A DNA stretch of 64,000 bases from Lotus japonicus (taxonomy: Eukaryota; Streptophyta; Magnoliopsida; Fabales; Fabaceae), in contig NC_080043.1 of the NCBI RefSeq assembly GCF_012489685.1, positions 82,104,292 through 82,168,291 of the forward strand. The letters are read 5' to 3'. The notes beneath the pieces are model-generated. The model searched no databases and was not told the DNA's origin. It saw nothing but the letters and a program-made list of their open reading frames with translations. The translations under genes and the position numbers were made by a program. Positions 25,392 through 36,755 of the stretch are shown here, one piece after another; positions within the stretch are counted from its first letter, which is position 1; every line of letters begins with the position of its first letter.

Positions 25392-27546
25392 CTACCCTTT
25401 TAAACATAATAAACAAAAGAAAACTATTATAGAAAGATAAACTATAAGAATATGAGATTCCCTAGCGACAGAACAATAGCTTATGCTCCCTGCTCTTCCT
25501 GTCTTTTGAAAAGTGGCAATAACAAATCCAGGGTCATCTCTTGCATTCCATGACATTGCTGGAACCGTGATCTCACGAGTTGTGTCTGCGTGGACGTGAT
25601 CAGAAAATGTATGCCTGTGCGCGCTGAAAATAATCCTGCAGACAGAAGGTTAAACCATATAAACATCCATCAATCTAAACGTTCAAAATGAGAATACAAA
25701 CTGAATTAGCTTTCATGCTCACGAAATATAATCAAAACGTGATTTAAAAAACTATTAGCAACAAACTTCCACTAAACCAGATTATATATTGGATAATAAC
25801 AGGATGGAAGTGATTTCAAATATTAACAAGCAATTGTGCAAGTACCTTGCATTCACAGCATGCAATACTAACACCAAAAAAACTGTTTTTCTTTCTTGTC
25901 ATATACTCATGAACTCACAATCAAATGTGCACTGGATTACCTTGGCTTCAGAGCTTGTAATATGTATTCAGAAGCATTTAGTGGGAGGGTATGAAGTAGA
26001 TTATACAGGCCAGCCCCAATAAGCTCCCTAATATGAAAATAAATCCCACATTAATATATGAAATAAGAAGTATAACAGCATGAGTACTGCAATAGTCTAC
26101 AAACTGAACAATATAAAACTATCAATATGACGAAAAATAAACACTTACTATATGCACAATTTTCCAAAATTTCTAGAATACTGTTTTTAATCCCCAAAAC
26201 TCAGAATTCATCAGAGATTTTAGTTCAAAAAAAAGGTAAGCCTGAAACTCACGGCTATGATTTGTAAAAAGAAAAATTGGACTTACAAAAGCAATCAAAC
26301 AATACTGAATTGTATGCGCTTCCTCACCATTATATAAAATAAAATAAGGTAGAATGATGTATCACGTCCTTTTCAAATATATAGCATGCTTTTATGACTT
26401 GATATACAGAGCAGTTTATTCAGATAACAATGAATAAATAGTTCATAAACTTGCAATGAGACTTTAAAAAATGTATGATAGATTATCCATATGAAGGATT
26501 CCACTAACCTGCTTTTTGGCATCACATTTAACCCCTCTATAAAAGAGCTAGAAGATCTCTTGAAAGCATCAATTCCACCATAGTGCTCATTTCTCGTCTG
26601 GTCCAAAGGTAAGTGGAGTAAAAGTACAGAGCCTGATCCAGATAACGCATTGCTTTCCCTCCACAAGAAGTTATTATTTGCACCACCAAAGTTGGTATAA
26701 TCATTAATTGTTTTTGTTGCACCTTCTGTTTCCCCTCGAAGTTCTAGGCTTTCCCTCTCAATTGCTTTTTCAACATCAAAACGTAAACTGCTATTGCCAC
26801 AAAGCAAGGCCACAGCATTCAGTGTGACAAAACTGATGTTACCAATTTCAAATGCACCGCAACCAGAAGAGTCCAATCCTGGTAATTTGTGAGCAATCCA
26901 ATTAACTTTGTTCACATCAAGATCGCCGCACTTTCCAATATCCCTATCACCAAGAATTACATGGTATGGAAGATCAACAAAGGGTCCCAATATTTTGTAA
27001 AACTGATGGAGCACCGACACCCATTTGCTTTTTGTTAGCTCCGAACCTTTTGCAGAAACATCTCCCAAGACAAGAAGCAAATCAGGCTTCAAAGTTTCAA
27101 AAGATTTCTGGCCAGTCGGCGCATTAATAAATTAAAAGGGTCGGAGGCATGAAACTCATAGGTTAATATTGAGTACAAAATCAACAATGAAGTGAAGCAG
27201 AACCCACATCTTAGCATGATCCTTGGGAGTACAAAAATTTTGCAAGACATGGAAAAAAACTTAGCAATCATAAGACTTCAAAGTTCAAACACAAGCCACA
27301 CGAATACAGCATTACACTAAGCTCCAGTCTTGATTAACTTCAACCTTATGGGAGTTTTTTTAATTTGAGATAAGCATTTAGTTTCTAACTAACAAAAAAT
27401 TATAAGTGCTTATCGATAAAATTAAATGGAAAAGTGTTTGTAGAAGTTAAGGTACAAAAGTTGATTTTGACTCAATTACTCAAAGCACAAGTTCTAATTT
27501 AGAAAACTCAACACTATTGCAAGATTACTGTCCCCAAGTTCCCACA

Positions 27547-27598
<52 letters not shown>

Positions 27599-28340
27599 GG
27601 TCATTATTTTCTCCCACTTCAACACCACGCCATTGCCAAAGTGCTATAAGTTCCAATTTAGATAAGTGTCTACTATATATAGACACTTCTCAACTAACAT
27701 AAGTATTTGATTACTAACTTATCAAAAACTACTATAAGCTTATAGCTGATTCATTGTAAAGAAGTTAGTTGGGGGAGCTATTGAAAAAAAAAATCAGATG
27801 TCAACTTCAAAGAAATCATCATTTAAAAGACTCATCAGCTATAATAAGATCACTTCAACTTTTCTTATAAGTACTTCATAGAAACATTTTTCCAAGCAGC
27901 TGGTATGCAGTAAGAACTTACTCCAGCAGCAAAACATTTCTCTGGAACCCATGCTTTTCTCATTAAAAAAATCAAAAATTGGAAATGGGTTTTGATCAAA
28001 CATGTTAAAAGCAACATATAAGGCTACCCATTACTAATTGTTGGTGAAGCAGAGTGATTTGATAGTGGTGAACAGAGTCAAAGGGGAAATGGGAAGAAAG
28101 TACCTGAAAGAATTTGGACATGTAGTAGTCTCTGAAGAAGTGATTGACATAACCAGCTTCAGAGCCCAAGAGGAGGAGGTCAGCGACTATCATGACTTTC
28201 AAGTCATCTGGGTTGTCTCTAAAGGGAACGTGGTTGGTGGTGGTGCTGGGAACTACTTTGCAAACGGGAACTGACACCCACTCTTCGAATGCGAGAAGAA
28301 AAGCGATTGCGATTGCAGACACGGTTCTCAACCAAACCAT
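25392..28340 (-). CDS. metallophosphoesterase 1-like protein (MPPE1/PGAP5 family)
   Basis: Four exons: 28104-28340, 26509-27107, 25941-26027 and 25392-25635, phases consistent, 388 aa. The N-terminus has a membrane-anchor-like stretch (TVSAIAIAFLLAF) and the C-terminus another (ILIVYLSIIVFFCLLCL). Calcineurin-like phosphoesterase blocks appear in order: MIVADLLLLGS (metal block 1), LLLVLGDVSAKG (block 2), VILGDRDIG in place of GNHD, LLHLPL, and FSAHRHTF (the GHxH-type block). Plant members typically lack the canonical DxH of block 1, as here (D-L-L). Animal and yeast relatives remodel GPI anchors at the ER/Golgi; the plant role is inference. The start at 28340 was chosen because it puts a hydrophobic N-terminus directly after Met; an upstream in-frame ATG at 28442 lies in the duplicated segment and is less likely. 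Confidence 0.9.
27550..27597. repeat. (TA)n microsatellite
   Basis: About 24 uninterrupted TA units inside intron 1 of the metallophosphoesterase gene. It is likely length-polymorphic. Confidence 0.95.
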
Positions 28341-28751
28341 GGTGGTGCTTGTGGTGGCTGCTCCAACCTCAGCTCGCAGGATCTGCTCCTGCTTATGTCG
28401 ACTCTCGTGTGTGCCTGTCTGTGTTGGATAAATTTGGGTCATGGTTAATTAAAAAAATAAAAAGACAATCCCTTTTCAACCATTTTTTTTTCAATAAACA
28501 AATTTTATGTGTTTTGCTCATTACTATTTTATTTTTAAATACATTCCTTTTCAAACAAATTTTTATCGGCATCCTCTTGAATTGGACTACCATAATGTGG
28601 TATGCTTTTATAATTGTCTATATGTGGTTACTACCTTCAAGGAGATGCTGACGACTTTCTAGGATCGTGATGTCCTTCAATGTATTAGAGATTTGATGTC
28701 AAGGTTCTTGCGTGTGCAGCTCCAGCACGTTCGGCGTGACAGGAATAACAT
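28318..28751. repeat. promoter/5' end duplication, copy A (functional copy)
   Basis: This copy contains the first codons, 5' UTR and upstream region of the metallophosphoesterase gene. It begins CACGGTTCTCAACCAAACCA and ends GAGGAATAACAT-type sequence. Copy B lies at 29318-29765 in the same orientation. The two are nearly identical apart from a GT-repeat expansion (TGTGTGTGTGTG in B) and small changes. Confidence 0.85.
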
Positions 28752-29317
28752 GTAAGCAAATTTCATCTACTCTAGGGTTTTCAACATACAGAAAACCTAA
28801 GTCAGGATCTTTAATTCATATGATTCTCACTAACTTTAAAGGGAGGAGATAACTAACCTGGATTCATGCCAGAATCCATGAGGAAATCCTTATGCTCTCT
28901 GAATCATTTTCTCTCCTCTTTGCCTTCCACTTTCAGTCATTCTCTGATGGATGAGAAGTGAAGCAGAATACGTTACTTTGAAAACTGCTCAGTAAACCCT
29001 TTATTGTAGGTTGGTTATTGTAACCACCCACTCATCATTTAATTTTCTGAAGGAAGAGGAGAGAGAATTCAAAATTGAATTATGAAACCCCAACTAACTT
29101 TAATTGCTTTAATATCCTAATGACCATCACATTGAGGATCTTTTCATAAAGTTAGTTCTATAAGTTACATGGGCCACATTAATTATTAAAATAATTTAAC
29201 AATCTCTCACTTGGCCCATGTGACGACTTGATGATTCAACAAACCATTAGTGCGCGCTTTACGCTAAAATTTATCAAGTCATCATCTTTAATTGAAATGA
29301 GATGATCGGATCATGGC
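28752..29317. other. spacer between the two duplicate copies
   Basis: About 565 bp not shared with either copy. CTCTCACTTGGCCCATGTGA near 29204-29223 resembles words found in plant LTRs, but I see no complete LTR, primer site or target duplication. No gene. Confidence 0.35.
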
Positions 29318-29765
29318 GGTCACGGTTCTCAACCAAACCATGGTGGTGCTTGTGGTGGCTGCTCCAACCTCAGCTCGCAGGATCTGCTCCTGTTTATGTC
29401 GACTCTCGTGTGTGTGTGTGCCTGTCTGTGTTGGATAAATTTGGGTCATGGTTAATTAAAAAAAATAAAAATAAAAACACAATCCTTTTTCAACCTTTTT
29501 TTTTCAATAAACAAATTTTATGTGTTTTGCTCATTACTATTTTATTTTTAAATACATTCCTTTTCAAACAAATATTTATCGGCATCCTCTTGATTTGGAC
29601 TACCATAATGTGATTTGCTTTTCTGATTGTGTATATGTGGTTACTACCTTCAAGGAGATGCTGACGACTTTCTAGGCTCGTGATGTCCTTCAATGTATTA
29701 GAAATTTGATGTCAAGGTTCTTGCGTGTGCAGCTCCGACACATTCGATGTGAGAGGAATAACATA
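29318..29765. repeat. promoter/5' end duplication, copy B (orphan)
   Basis: It matches 28318-28751 including the minus-strand ATG and about seven codons (MVWLRTV), but the following sequence is unrelated, so no coding exon is attached. It would give an orphan minus-strand promoter pointing into the spacer. The 3' half of both copies carries a LINE RNase H-like fragment. Confidence 0.85.
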
Positions 29766-29906
29766 GCGGATTGTCTGGCTCATCATCATGCGATTGTGGC
29801 AGGCGTTCATCAACAAGTATGGAGGCGTCCCCTTCCTTTGTTTTTGCGTGTTTGTAACTGGATGTTGTTAGCTTGTCTTGGTTTTTAGCTTTTATTTTCA
29901 TTCTCT
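29640..29906 (+). pseudogene. LINE RNase H C-terminal fragment
   Basis: The plus strand reads DVLQCIRNLMSRFLRVQLRH, then IRCERNNIADCLAHHH. The H-I-R-x-x-N-x-x-A-D-x-LA motif is the last part of the RNase H domain in plant L1-type LINEs. A shorter copy lies at about 28640-28752 within duplication copy A. No reverse transcriptase upstream. Confidence 0.55.
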
Positions 29907-29911
29907 CAATC

Positions 29912-30409
29912 TGATGTAGCGCGGTTGGATGCGAGCTTCGACGACAGATGAGTCCGGTTAGATTTCCTGATTTAGCCCATCTGAATCCATCGCGGGCCCG
30001 CAGAATATCATTTAAGGATTTTATTAGGATTTTATTTATTTTCAATTATGATATTTTATTTTCAATTAGGATCTTTTAGGATCTTGTTTATTTTTTGTTA
30101 GGAACTTATCTATTTTCAATTAGGATCTTTTATTTTCAATTAGGATCTTTTAGGATATTATTTATTTTTCTGTTAGGATGTTTTCTTCTCCTATTTAAGC
30201 ACTTGTAAGGCATAACCTATTTCAGTTTATTATTGATAATCAAATTTGAGATTTCTCTCTCTTTACTGGTGGATTCTAGACTTTCTGGTGGATTCCAGAG
30301 TTATCTTTTTAGGGTTCAGTGCTTGCTAACCCTTACTTTCTGGTGGATTCCAGAAACCTTTTCCTTTAGGATTTGCGCTTGCAATCCTAGTACGACTTCC
30401 GCTGTATCA
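29912..30409 (+). repeat. 5' LTR of the gag-protease element
   Basis: 498 bp, TG...CA. A 20-bp class word, TTTTCAATTAGGATCTTTTA, repeats several times in the middle. It is about 55 bp longer than the 3' LTR: the extra block lies between two copies of ACTTTCTGGTGGATTCCAGA and was either lost from the 3' LTR or gained here by slippage or recombination. A TATTTAAG TATA-like word is at about 30192. Confidence 0.9.
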
Positions 30410-30459
30410 AGTGGCATCAGAGCGGGTTTCTCCTGTCTCTTTTCTTTGCTTGATCAACC

Positions 30460-32325
30460 ATGGAAGATCAATCAGTGACCAAAGCAGACCTGAAGGATGT
30501 TACCGCGGCTGTTACCGCGGTCCTAACTGCTATGACACAACAGATGACACAACAGGTGACACAACAGATGGCGACGTTAATGACGACTTTAACTGACAGC
30601 ATCAACAACATGAACCAGCGAAGAGACGAGGGAAGAGAACCGCGTAGGGTTCCACACGGAGGCAACAACAGTCGTCCCATTATTATGAGAAATTCAAGTT
30701 CTGATGGAGACGAATCTGATGTAGAAGAAACAGTTGACCAAGGGAATCAGAACACAACTGTGACTACCGAGTGAAAGCTGATATTCCATTATTCTACGGA
30801 ACTATGGGAGTGGAGGAGTTTCTAGATTGGAAGATTGGAGTCGATAGATTTTTTCGACATCATGGGCACCCCTGAGAACAAGCAAGTCAAGATGGTTGCT
30901 ATCAAGTTGAAGAGTACTGCTGTTGTGTGGTGGAATAAGCTTGTCATTCAAAGGCAGAGGCAGAGAAAAGGGTCAGTCCGGACTTGGCGTAGAATGAAAC
31001 AATTGATGATGGAGCGATTTCTACCAGAAGATTATGAGCAGATTCTTTATAAGATGTATATCGATTGTGTGCAAGGAAAGAAGACTGTGACGGAGTATAC
31101 AACTGAGTTAATACGTCTGTCTGAGCGTAACGAATTGGGAGAATCCGAAAATACGAAGGTGGCTCGATACATTAGTGGCTTGAAGGGTTCCTTGAAAGAG
31201 AAGATGGTTTTGCAAACTGCGTGGACCGTGGCTGAAGCATCCAGCCTTGCTTTGAAGGCGGAATTGATGGAAAAATCCCCTAGAAATTTCTCATCCTTTC
31301 CAAGCTTTTCTCCTCAAAATAACATCGAGTCAATAGAAGAAAATGAGAAGAGTACCGCAACAAGGGATCCCAATTCTGGAAACATATGAGCCAGTAATTC
31401 TAGCGGTGTGCAACAGAGTAAGACACTCAGCCAGAAACCAACTAACCCTTATGCGAAACCGATCGGTGATAAGTGCTTTCGTTGTGGTGGGCAAGGTCAT
31501 CGATCGAATGTTTGTCCTTCCAGGAGAACTGCCGCCATTCTGAATGAGGAGGAAGAAGAAAGCAATGAGTATGAAGGATTTGAGGTTGCTAAAGAGGAGT
31601 CTGAGGAAAGAGTAAACTTTGTGCTCCAGAGAATCTTGCTATCATCCAAAGAAGAAGGTCAAAGGAAAAATATTTTTCGAACACATTGTTCCGTTAAGAA
31701 CAAGGTGCGTAACTTGATTGTGGACAGTGGCAGCACTGAGAATCTGGTTTCCCAGAAGCTGGTAGAGTACTTGAAGCTGACAACAAAGCCTCATGATAAA
31801 CCGTACACCTTAGGGTGGGTGCGTAAAGGGCCAAAGGTGAAAGTTTCACAGACTTGCAAGGTGCCTATTTATATTGGGAAGCACTATAGAGAGGAGGTAT
31901 TGTGTGACGTCATGAGTATGGATGTATGTCATGTTTTATTTGGGCGACCTTGGCAGTCTGATATTGATTTTACATACAAAGGAAGGGATAATGTGATATT
32001 GTTTACGTGGGGAGCACACAAAATTATTATGGCTTTTGTTTTACGCTTTGATGAGAGTCCAGAAGAAAAGAAGTCGAGTTTCTTGGTGATGACGCAAAGT
32101 GACAAGGATGAGGGCGTGAAAGAAACTAACTGTTTCTGCCCAGTGATGATTGAAGAAGTTGTAAATGCTCGGTTGGAGGCTCTCCCACATGACACGAATA
32201 TCCCAAATACCCTCAAGTATCAAGCAGATGATGTCCTTTATCACGATGAGAACTCGAGGTCGAGTTCTTCAGAGGTGGGGGAGACTGATGTAGCGCGGTT
32301 GGATGCGAGCTTCGACGACGGATGA
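30460..32325 (+). pseudogene. gag-protease polyprotein, slightly disrupted
   Basis: The first part (30460-30774) starts MEDQSVTKADLKDVTAAV and is rich in TQQ repeats. A frameshift near 30764-30775 leads into IPLFYGTMGVEEFLDWKIG and WWNKL (Retrotrans_gag). A TGA at 31387-31389 is in frame with what follows: a CCHC knuckle, C-F-R-C-GGQG-H-RSNV-C (about 31477-31520), and a retroviral-type protease with LIVDSGSTENLVS (about 31714-31755) carrying the D-S-G active site, then VLFGRPW. The frame ends by running into the 3' LTR (DVARLDASFDDG). Apart from one frameshift and one stop it is intact, so it is young. Confidence 0.8.
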
Positions 32326-32728
32326 GTCCGGTTAGATTTCCTGATTTAGCCCATCTGAATCCATCGCGGGCCCGCAGAATATCATTTAAGGATTTTATTA
32401 GGATTTTATTTATTTTCAATTAGGATATTTTATTATCAATTAGGATCTTTTAGGATCTTATTTATTTTTGGTTAGGAACTTATCTATTTTCAATTAGGAT
32501 CTTTTATTTTCAATTAGGATCTTTTAGGATATTATTTATTTTTCTATTAGGATGTTTTCTTCTCCTATTTAAGCATTTGTAAGGCATAGCCTATTTCAGT
32601 TTATTATTGATAATCAAATTTGAGATTTCTCTCTCTTTACTGGTGGATTCCAGACTTTCTGGTGGATTCCAGAAACCTTTTCCTTTAGGATTTGCGCTTG
32701 CAATCCTAGTACGACTTCCGTTGTATCA
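32286..32728 (+). repeat. 3' LTR of the gag-protease element
   Basis: 443 bp, nearly identical to the 5' LTR except for the 55-bp block and scattered substitutions. It is followed directly by the CAATC target duplication. A chimeric open frame from 32607 to 33302 reads from this LTR into the adjacent copia gag and is coincidental. Confidence 0.9.
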
Positions 32729-32733
32729 CAATC

Positions 32734-33963
32734 CCTCTCAAATTGGTAAAACTTTGAGAAATTGTGTGTGCTATGCAATTGTAAACGTTGTAGAATTGCG
32801 ATGGCTAAGCTCTAATGAAAATCTTCTAGGAAATCTCTCAATTCTTGATGGCAAGAACCATGATCAATGGTGTGTGCAAATGATAGTCATTTTCAGCTTT
32901 CACGATGTGAGTGAAGTTGTGATAGATAGATTTCATAATATGAGCGAAGATTCCAATAAAACTCAAAGAACTGCGTACGGAGAAGCCAAAAAGAAGGATT
33001 GTAAAGCCATGTTTTTAATGCATGAGTGTGTAGATTATGCTCTTTTCAAAATATCGCTTCTCCACAAAATGCGAAGGAGGCATGGAAGACACTTGAAAAG
33101 TGTGACACAAGAGGGAAAACTCAAGAAAGTGAAGCTACAAACACTGAGAAAGCAACACGAGTTATGCAGATGGAGATTCAAGAAAGTGTGGGAAGCTTAT
33201 AAAAAAAAAGATGAGTGTGGAACACTAATTTACCTAAGTGCTCTCCATCACCAACCTCATGAAAATTTGTGGAGAACCAATCAATACTGTCAGGATCATT
33301 GAGAAGGTACTTCAACCTCTTGCTCCCAAATTTGATCATTTTTTTATTGAAGAGTACAAGAATTTGGATTCCATGAAAATTAAAGAACTTCAAGGTTCTT
33401 TGGAAGAACATGAGCAACCTTTAGATGAAAGAAGCAGTGCTAAAAAGCTCAAGCAAAGCGGGCACTTCAGGCTCAAATTGGTAAAAGGATGGGAAAGGAA
33501 CAGATACAAGCATAGTAGATAAGTTGTAGGAGGAAGGTTCCTCAAAGGCCAGGTGAATCTAGTGTTGCCGGTACCGATCACAATCAACATGTTTCTGATG
33601 AGTTTCAGAATGACAAACTGTCCAAGAATGAAAAAGGAGACAGCTTGAATAATAGAGGAAGACAAAAATTTGACAGGACGAAGACTCAATGTTTTAAATG
33701 TAAAAAATGGGGACACTTTGGTTAGGAGTGAAAAAATAATAAACGAGGCCCCAGAAAATTAAAGAAACAGTACTGATGATGAAGCTCATTTGGTCTAGGA
33801 AGACTCAAACACATAACATGGATTTACAATCGATGGTGATTTTGTTCATTCAACATCCTGGTACTTGGGCGCTGTGGATGCTCTAATCATTTAACTAGTC
33901 ATAAATCCTAGCTAGTTGATCTAGATGCTATCAAGAAAACTAAATTAAGGTTCGCTCATGATA
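32734..33963 (+). pseudogene. Ty1/copia gag-protease, left half of an interrupted element
   Basis: Copia gag words in order: ENLLGNLSILDGKNHDQWCV, AKKKDCKAMFLMHECVD, then shifted frames giving a KISSxQNAKEAWKTLE-like block. Next comes a CCHC knuckle near 33690-33735 (CFKCKKWGHFG, then a stop where Q or R is expected), then the protease region with LxTGCSNHLT and LVDLDAIKKTKLRFAHD, where it stops at the CACTA insertion. Many stops. The right half resumes at 45108. Confidence 0.7.
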
Positions 33964-33984
33964 CACTACTAGAAAAAAGACTTT

Positions 33985-34370
33985 TCACATCAGGGTTTTC
34001 ACATCGGTTAATCAATAACCTGATGTAAAAGATGACGCGGTGGCAATATTGAAATTATAGTGAACTTTTATGATAGTTTTCACATCGGTTGGGAATATGT
34101 CTGATGTGAAAAGTAGTTAGGAAATACTTTTTACAACGGTTTTTATAATAAGCGATGTGAAAGCTAAATGCGGTGGCATTTTTGAAATTTTAATGAAGTA
34201 CTTTTTACATCGGTTGAAGTATAAGCGATGTAAAACGTCCATATTTTCTTTAGTTTTAACATCGGTTATGTTATAACCGATGTGAAAAGTCTCAGTTTTT
34301 TAGTTTTCACATCGGTTTTGTTATAACCGTTGTGAAAGATCATTCTTTTTTTAATTTTTACACAGGATAC
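33985..34370. repeat. left CACTA subterminal repeat array
   Basis: About ten copies of a 12-14 bp word around CACATCGGTT or its inverse AACCGATGTGAAA, some with substitutions. In En/Spm such words are binding sites for the TNPA-type protein. Confidence 0.85.
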
Positions 34371-34439
34371 AAAGAGTAGTATTCGTTCAAAGTGCTTTCT
34401 TCCTCTTTCACCGTTGAAAACCTAAGTCGCCCTACGCTC

Positions 34440-34500
34440 TTGCTCCTCTTTCACCGTCGCTTGCCGTCGCTCGCCGTCGCTTGCCGTCGCTCGTGCGTTG
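34440..34500. repeat. 10-bp minisatellite CCGTCGCTYG
   Basis: Four to five tandem copies of CCGTCGCTTG/CCGTCGCTCG. It lies at the start of the possibly captured sequence inside the CACTA element, in DNA GC-richer than its surroundings. Confidence 0.8.
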
Positions 34501-34863
34501 TGCAGGTCCGGCCTGTTTCGCCCACTCCACTAAATCCCTATATTCCCTTCACTCCATTGAATCCCTAAATCGTGAATCCGTAATACTCACTCAGATTCTC
34601 CTTCTGGTTTTCTCTCCTGTTCGCAGGTCCCTCCCTCTGTCGTTAAACTTGCAGGAACCACGGTTCACTGCTGGAAGCACTGCCGCAGGTACCTTCTTTA
34701 ATTCTTTAATGCTTAGTGAGAAGAAAGCTTGGGTTAGTATTCAAATCTGTCGTTTTCCTATTCTTCCTTGCTTTCTTGCTTCAAATTTTATGAGTTTAAG
34801 TTTTCAAATCTTACATTCTCTTTTTTTACATTGAAATTCCTGTTGTGCAAAATGATGTTGCAG

Positions 34864-35865
34864 GAAAAGCTATTTCTTCGCGAAGGAACACTTCTAGATG
34901 GGACTGTGAAAAAGATCTTTCTGTATGGAGCCCAAATTAAGATAGGAGTTTCTAACAGAAGGTGAGTGGACATTTGGATATAGTAACAAACCCTTGTGGC
35001 TTGTGCATCTTTTTCCTGTTTGGTATATCACAATTTCCAAGTTGGAGTATTGTTGGATGTTTCCAAGTCCTTTGGTTCTGCCACCGGTGTAAAAATGAAA
35101 ACTTATTTCAGGTTGATTTCCTTGGCTAATGATTTCCTCAGTTATACCTTATTTACAAATTATTAAAGAAGCAGAATAAAACCTGATCTTACAGGGAAAA
35201 GAAAACAAGTTTCATCTTATAAGATCATTACTGACCGAATATAACCTTTAAATTAGAAAGTTGAATTTCCCAAAAAATAATAATTGGGAAGCACCATATT
35301 CGGAATTAGTAAGGAGTTTTAGGGTTCACTCACACTTTGGAACAAAATGACACTGAGAGATGTAAATAAGTGTTTTCCTTGAAATTTCAAGATGACACTG
35401 ACTGATGTAAATATTTGCTCAATTGTCTGACTTGCTCAATTTGCACAATATCTATATTACATGATTTGTAACAGGTATAGGTGCCAGTTCATTGAACATT
35501 GATTCTTTTAGCAACTGAATTTGACAAATTAATGAAGTGGGTCAATACTAGTTCCTGCATAATGTTCTTCTTTGTGTCCCTACCTATCATTGTTTTAATA
35601 TTCCCATGCACACATTTATCCTTAATTCCTTATCATACACAAGATATCAACATCATGAATTTAACTTGTTAGAGGTGAATTAAACCTGTCCGTACACATC
35701 GACCTGACATTTAAAATGAATCTATTCGGTGCCTTTCAGTGGGTTGCTGCATATTTCAAATATCAGTCGAGCTGAAATTACTTCTGTCAGCGATATACTT
35801 TCAGTTGATGAGAACGTTAAAGTTCTGGTGGTGAAGTCAGCATTTCCTGATAAAATTTCTCTGAG
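34864..35865 (+). pseudogene. captured S1 RNA-binding-domain gene fragment (PDE338-like)
   Basis: Two exons with GT-AG borders and matching phase: 34864-34961 (EKLFLREGTLLDGTVKKIFL, then YGAQIKIGVSNR) and 35740-35865 (SGLLHISNISRAEITSVSD, then VDENVKVLVVKSAFPDKISL). This is one S1 domain, with the GxVxxIxxYGAQIxIG start, LLHISNIS core and VKVLVVK strand. It resembles the second half of the plastid protein PDE338 (At1g71720 type). Codons are undisturbed but the gene has neither start nor end here, and it sits inside the CACTA termini, so it is a captured genomic fragment rather than a host gene. Confidence 0.7.
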
Positions 35866-36492
35866 GTAATAGATTTCAGTATTTGATTTTGTTCTGTAAT
35901 TGCTGGTTGCATTTAGTTTGTTACAGTTTTAATTGGCCTCTATTAGTTAACCTTGATGAGGCTCATATTTCTACCCTCCCAGCAAATAAGACAAACTCCT
36001 TACAAAAATAACACCTCTCCATAAAAATGAGAAAATGAGATTATCATGAAATAAAAAGTGGTTTAATCAAACCTGAAAAGTGCAGCTTTTCCAATTATAG
36101 GACATGGTTGCACCTCATGGCATGAAAGACTAAACTGTGGAACTGAAGATGTATAAAACTTTCAACTAATAACAAATTAAGATGTTAAAGAACTTCATTT
36201 TTATTCCTCTCGGTTTTGTTTAAGCTCTTATTTTAACTAGCTTGGGTTTGGATGTTGCTCTATGTTAAATTGGCAGCAGAGAGTCCTTGGTTTTTACCCA
36301 TAACTTGGCCTCTTCTTTTTCTCGTGATGATGTTTAATTGGCCTTAGCCTTCAATCTAATAAGGATTTTTTGTTGGTCAGAGTTATTGGGTACTTGCATT
36401 CTGTTATGTTGCATTTGCAGTCACAAAGGAAAGAGTTATTGGGTACTTGCATTCTGTTATGCTTCAATCACTCTAGTTTCTTGCAATTGCAG

Positions 36493-36755
36493 TCACAAAG
36501 GAAGAATTATTGAATCAGAGGAAAGAGCAAAGCAGGGGTCAAGGAGCCGCAGCCCCAGGAGAAGGTATGTCATGTGCTGTTTTAGTGGCTGCTGATTTTT
36601 GTTCTGAGAATTTTGGAAGTTGAAAGCACCAATTTCAAATTGTTTTTCGTTGTGATAGTAGAAGTTGGGCAGTGATGTTTCAGTTACACGCGATTTGTGT
36701 TATTTGCAGGCATCGTGATGATCACAGATCCAGCAGAGACAGGGATTACAGGAAT
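36493..36755 (+). pseudogene. captured RS-domain splicing-factor fragment
   Basis: Exon-like blocks 36493-36564 (ESEERAKQGSRSRSPRR) and from 36710 (RHRDDHRSSRDRDYR) joined by a GT-AG intron with consistent phase. Arg/Ser/Asp dipeptides of this kind occur in the RS region of U2AF65 and related SR proteins. A 29-bp direct repeat containing AGTTATTGGGTACTTGCATT occurs twice just upstream (36377 and 36431). No RRM follows. Interpreted as a second captured fragment; the parent gene is not certain. Confidence 0.5.

Larger units (their letters stand above)
29912..32728 (+). mobile_element. short LTR retrotransposon with gag and protease only
   Basis: 5' LTR 29912-30409 and 3' LTR 32286-32728 begin TGATGTAGCGCGG and end TGTATCA. 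A perfect 5-bp target duplication CAATC flanks the element (29907-29911, 32729-32733). GTGGCATCAGAGCGG at 30411-30425 is close to the tRNA-Met primer site, and the purine tract AGGTGGGGGAGA just precedes the 3' LTR. The interior is only about 1.9 kb and encodes gag, a zinc knuckle and an aspartic protease; reverse transcriptase, RNase H and integrase are absent. It resembles the terminal-repeat-with-gag (TR-GAG) class of non-autonomous Ty3/gypsy relatives. Confidence 0.9.

Noticed and set aside
28005..28442. Longer metallophosphoesterase start at 28442
   Set aside because: The upstream ATG adds 34 residues without a signal-like character and lies in the duplicated leader; the Met at 28340 directly precedes the hydrophobic N-terminus.
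29318..29765. Second metallophosphoesterase gene
   Set aside because: Only the promoter and about seven codons are duplicated; no downstream exon follows.
32607..33302. 231-codon plus-strand frame
   Set aside because: It begins inside the 3' LTR of one element and runs across the target duplication into copia gag of another, so it is a chance fusion and not a gene.
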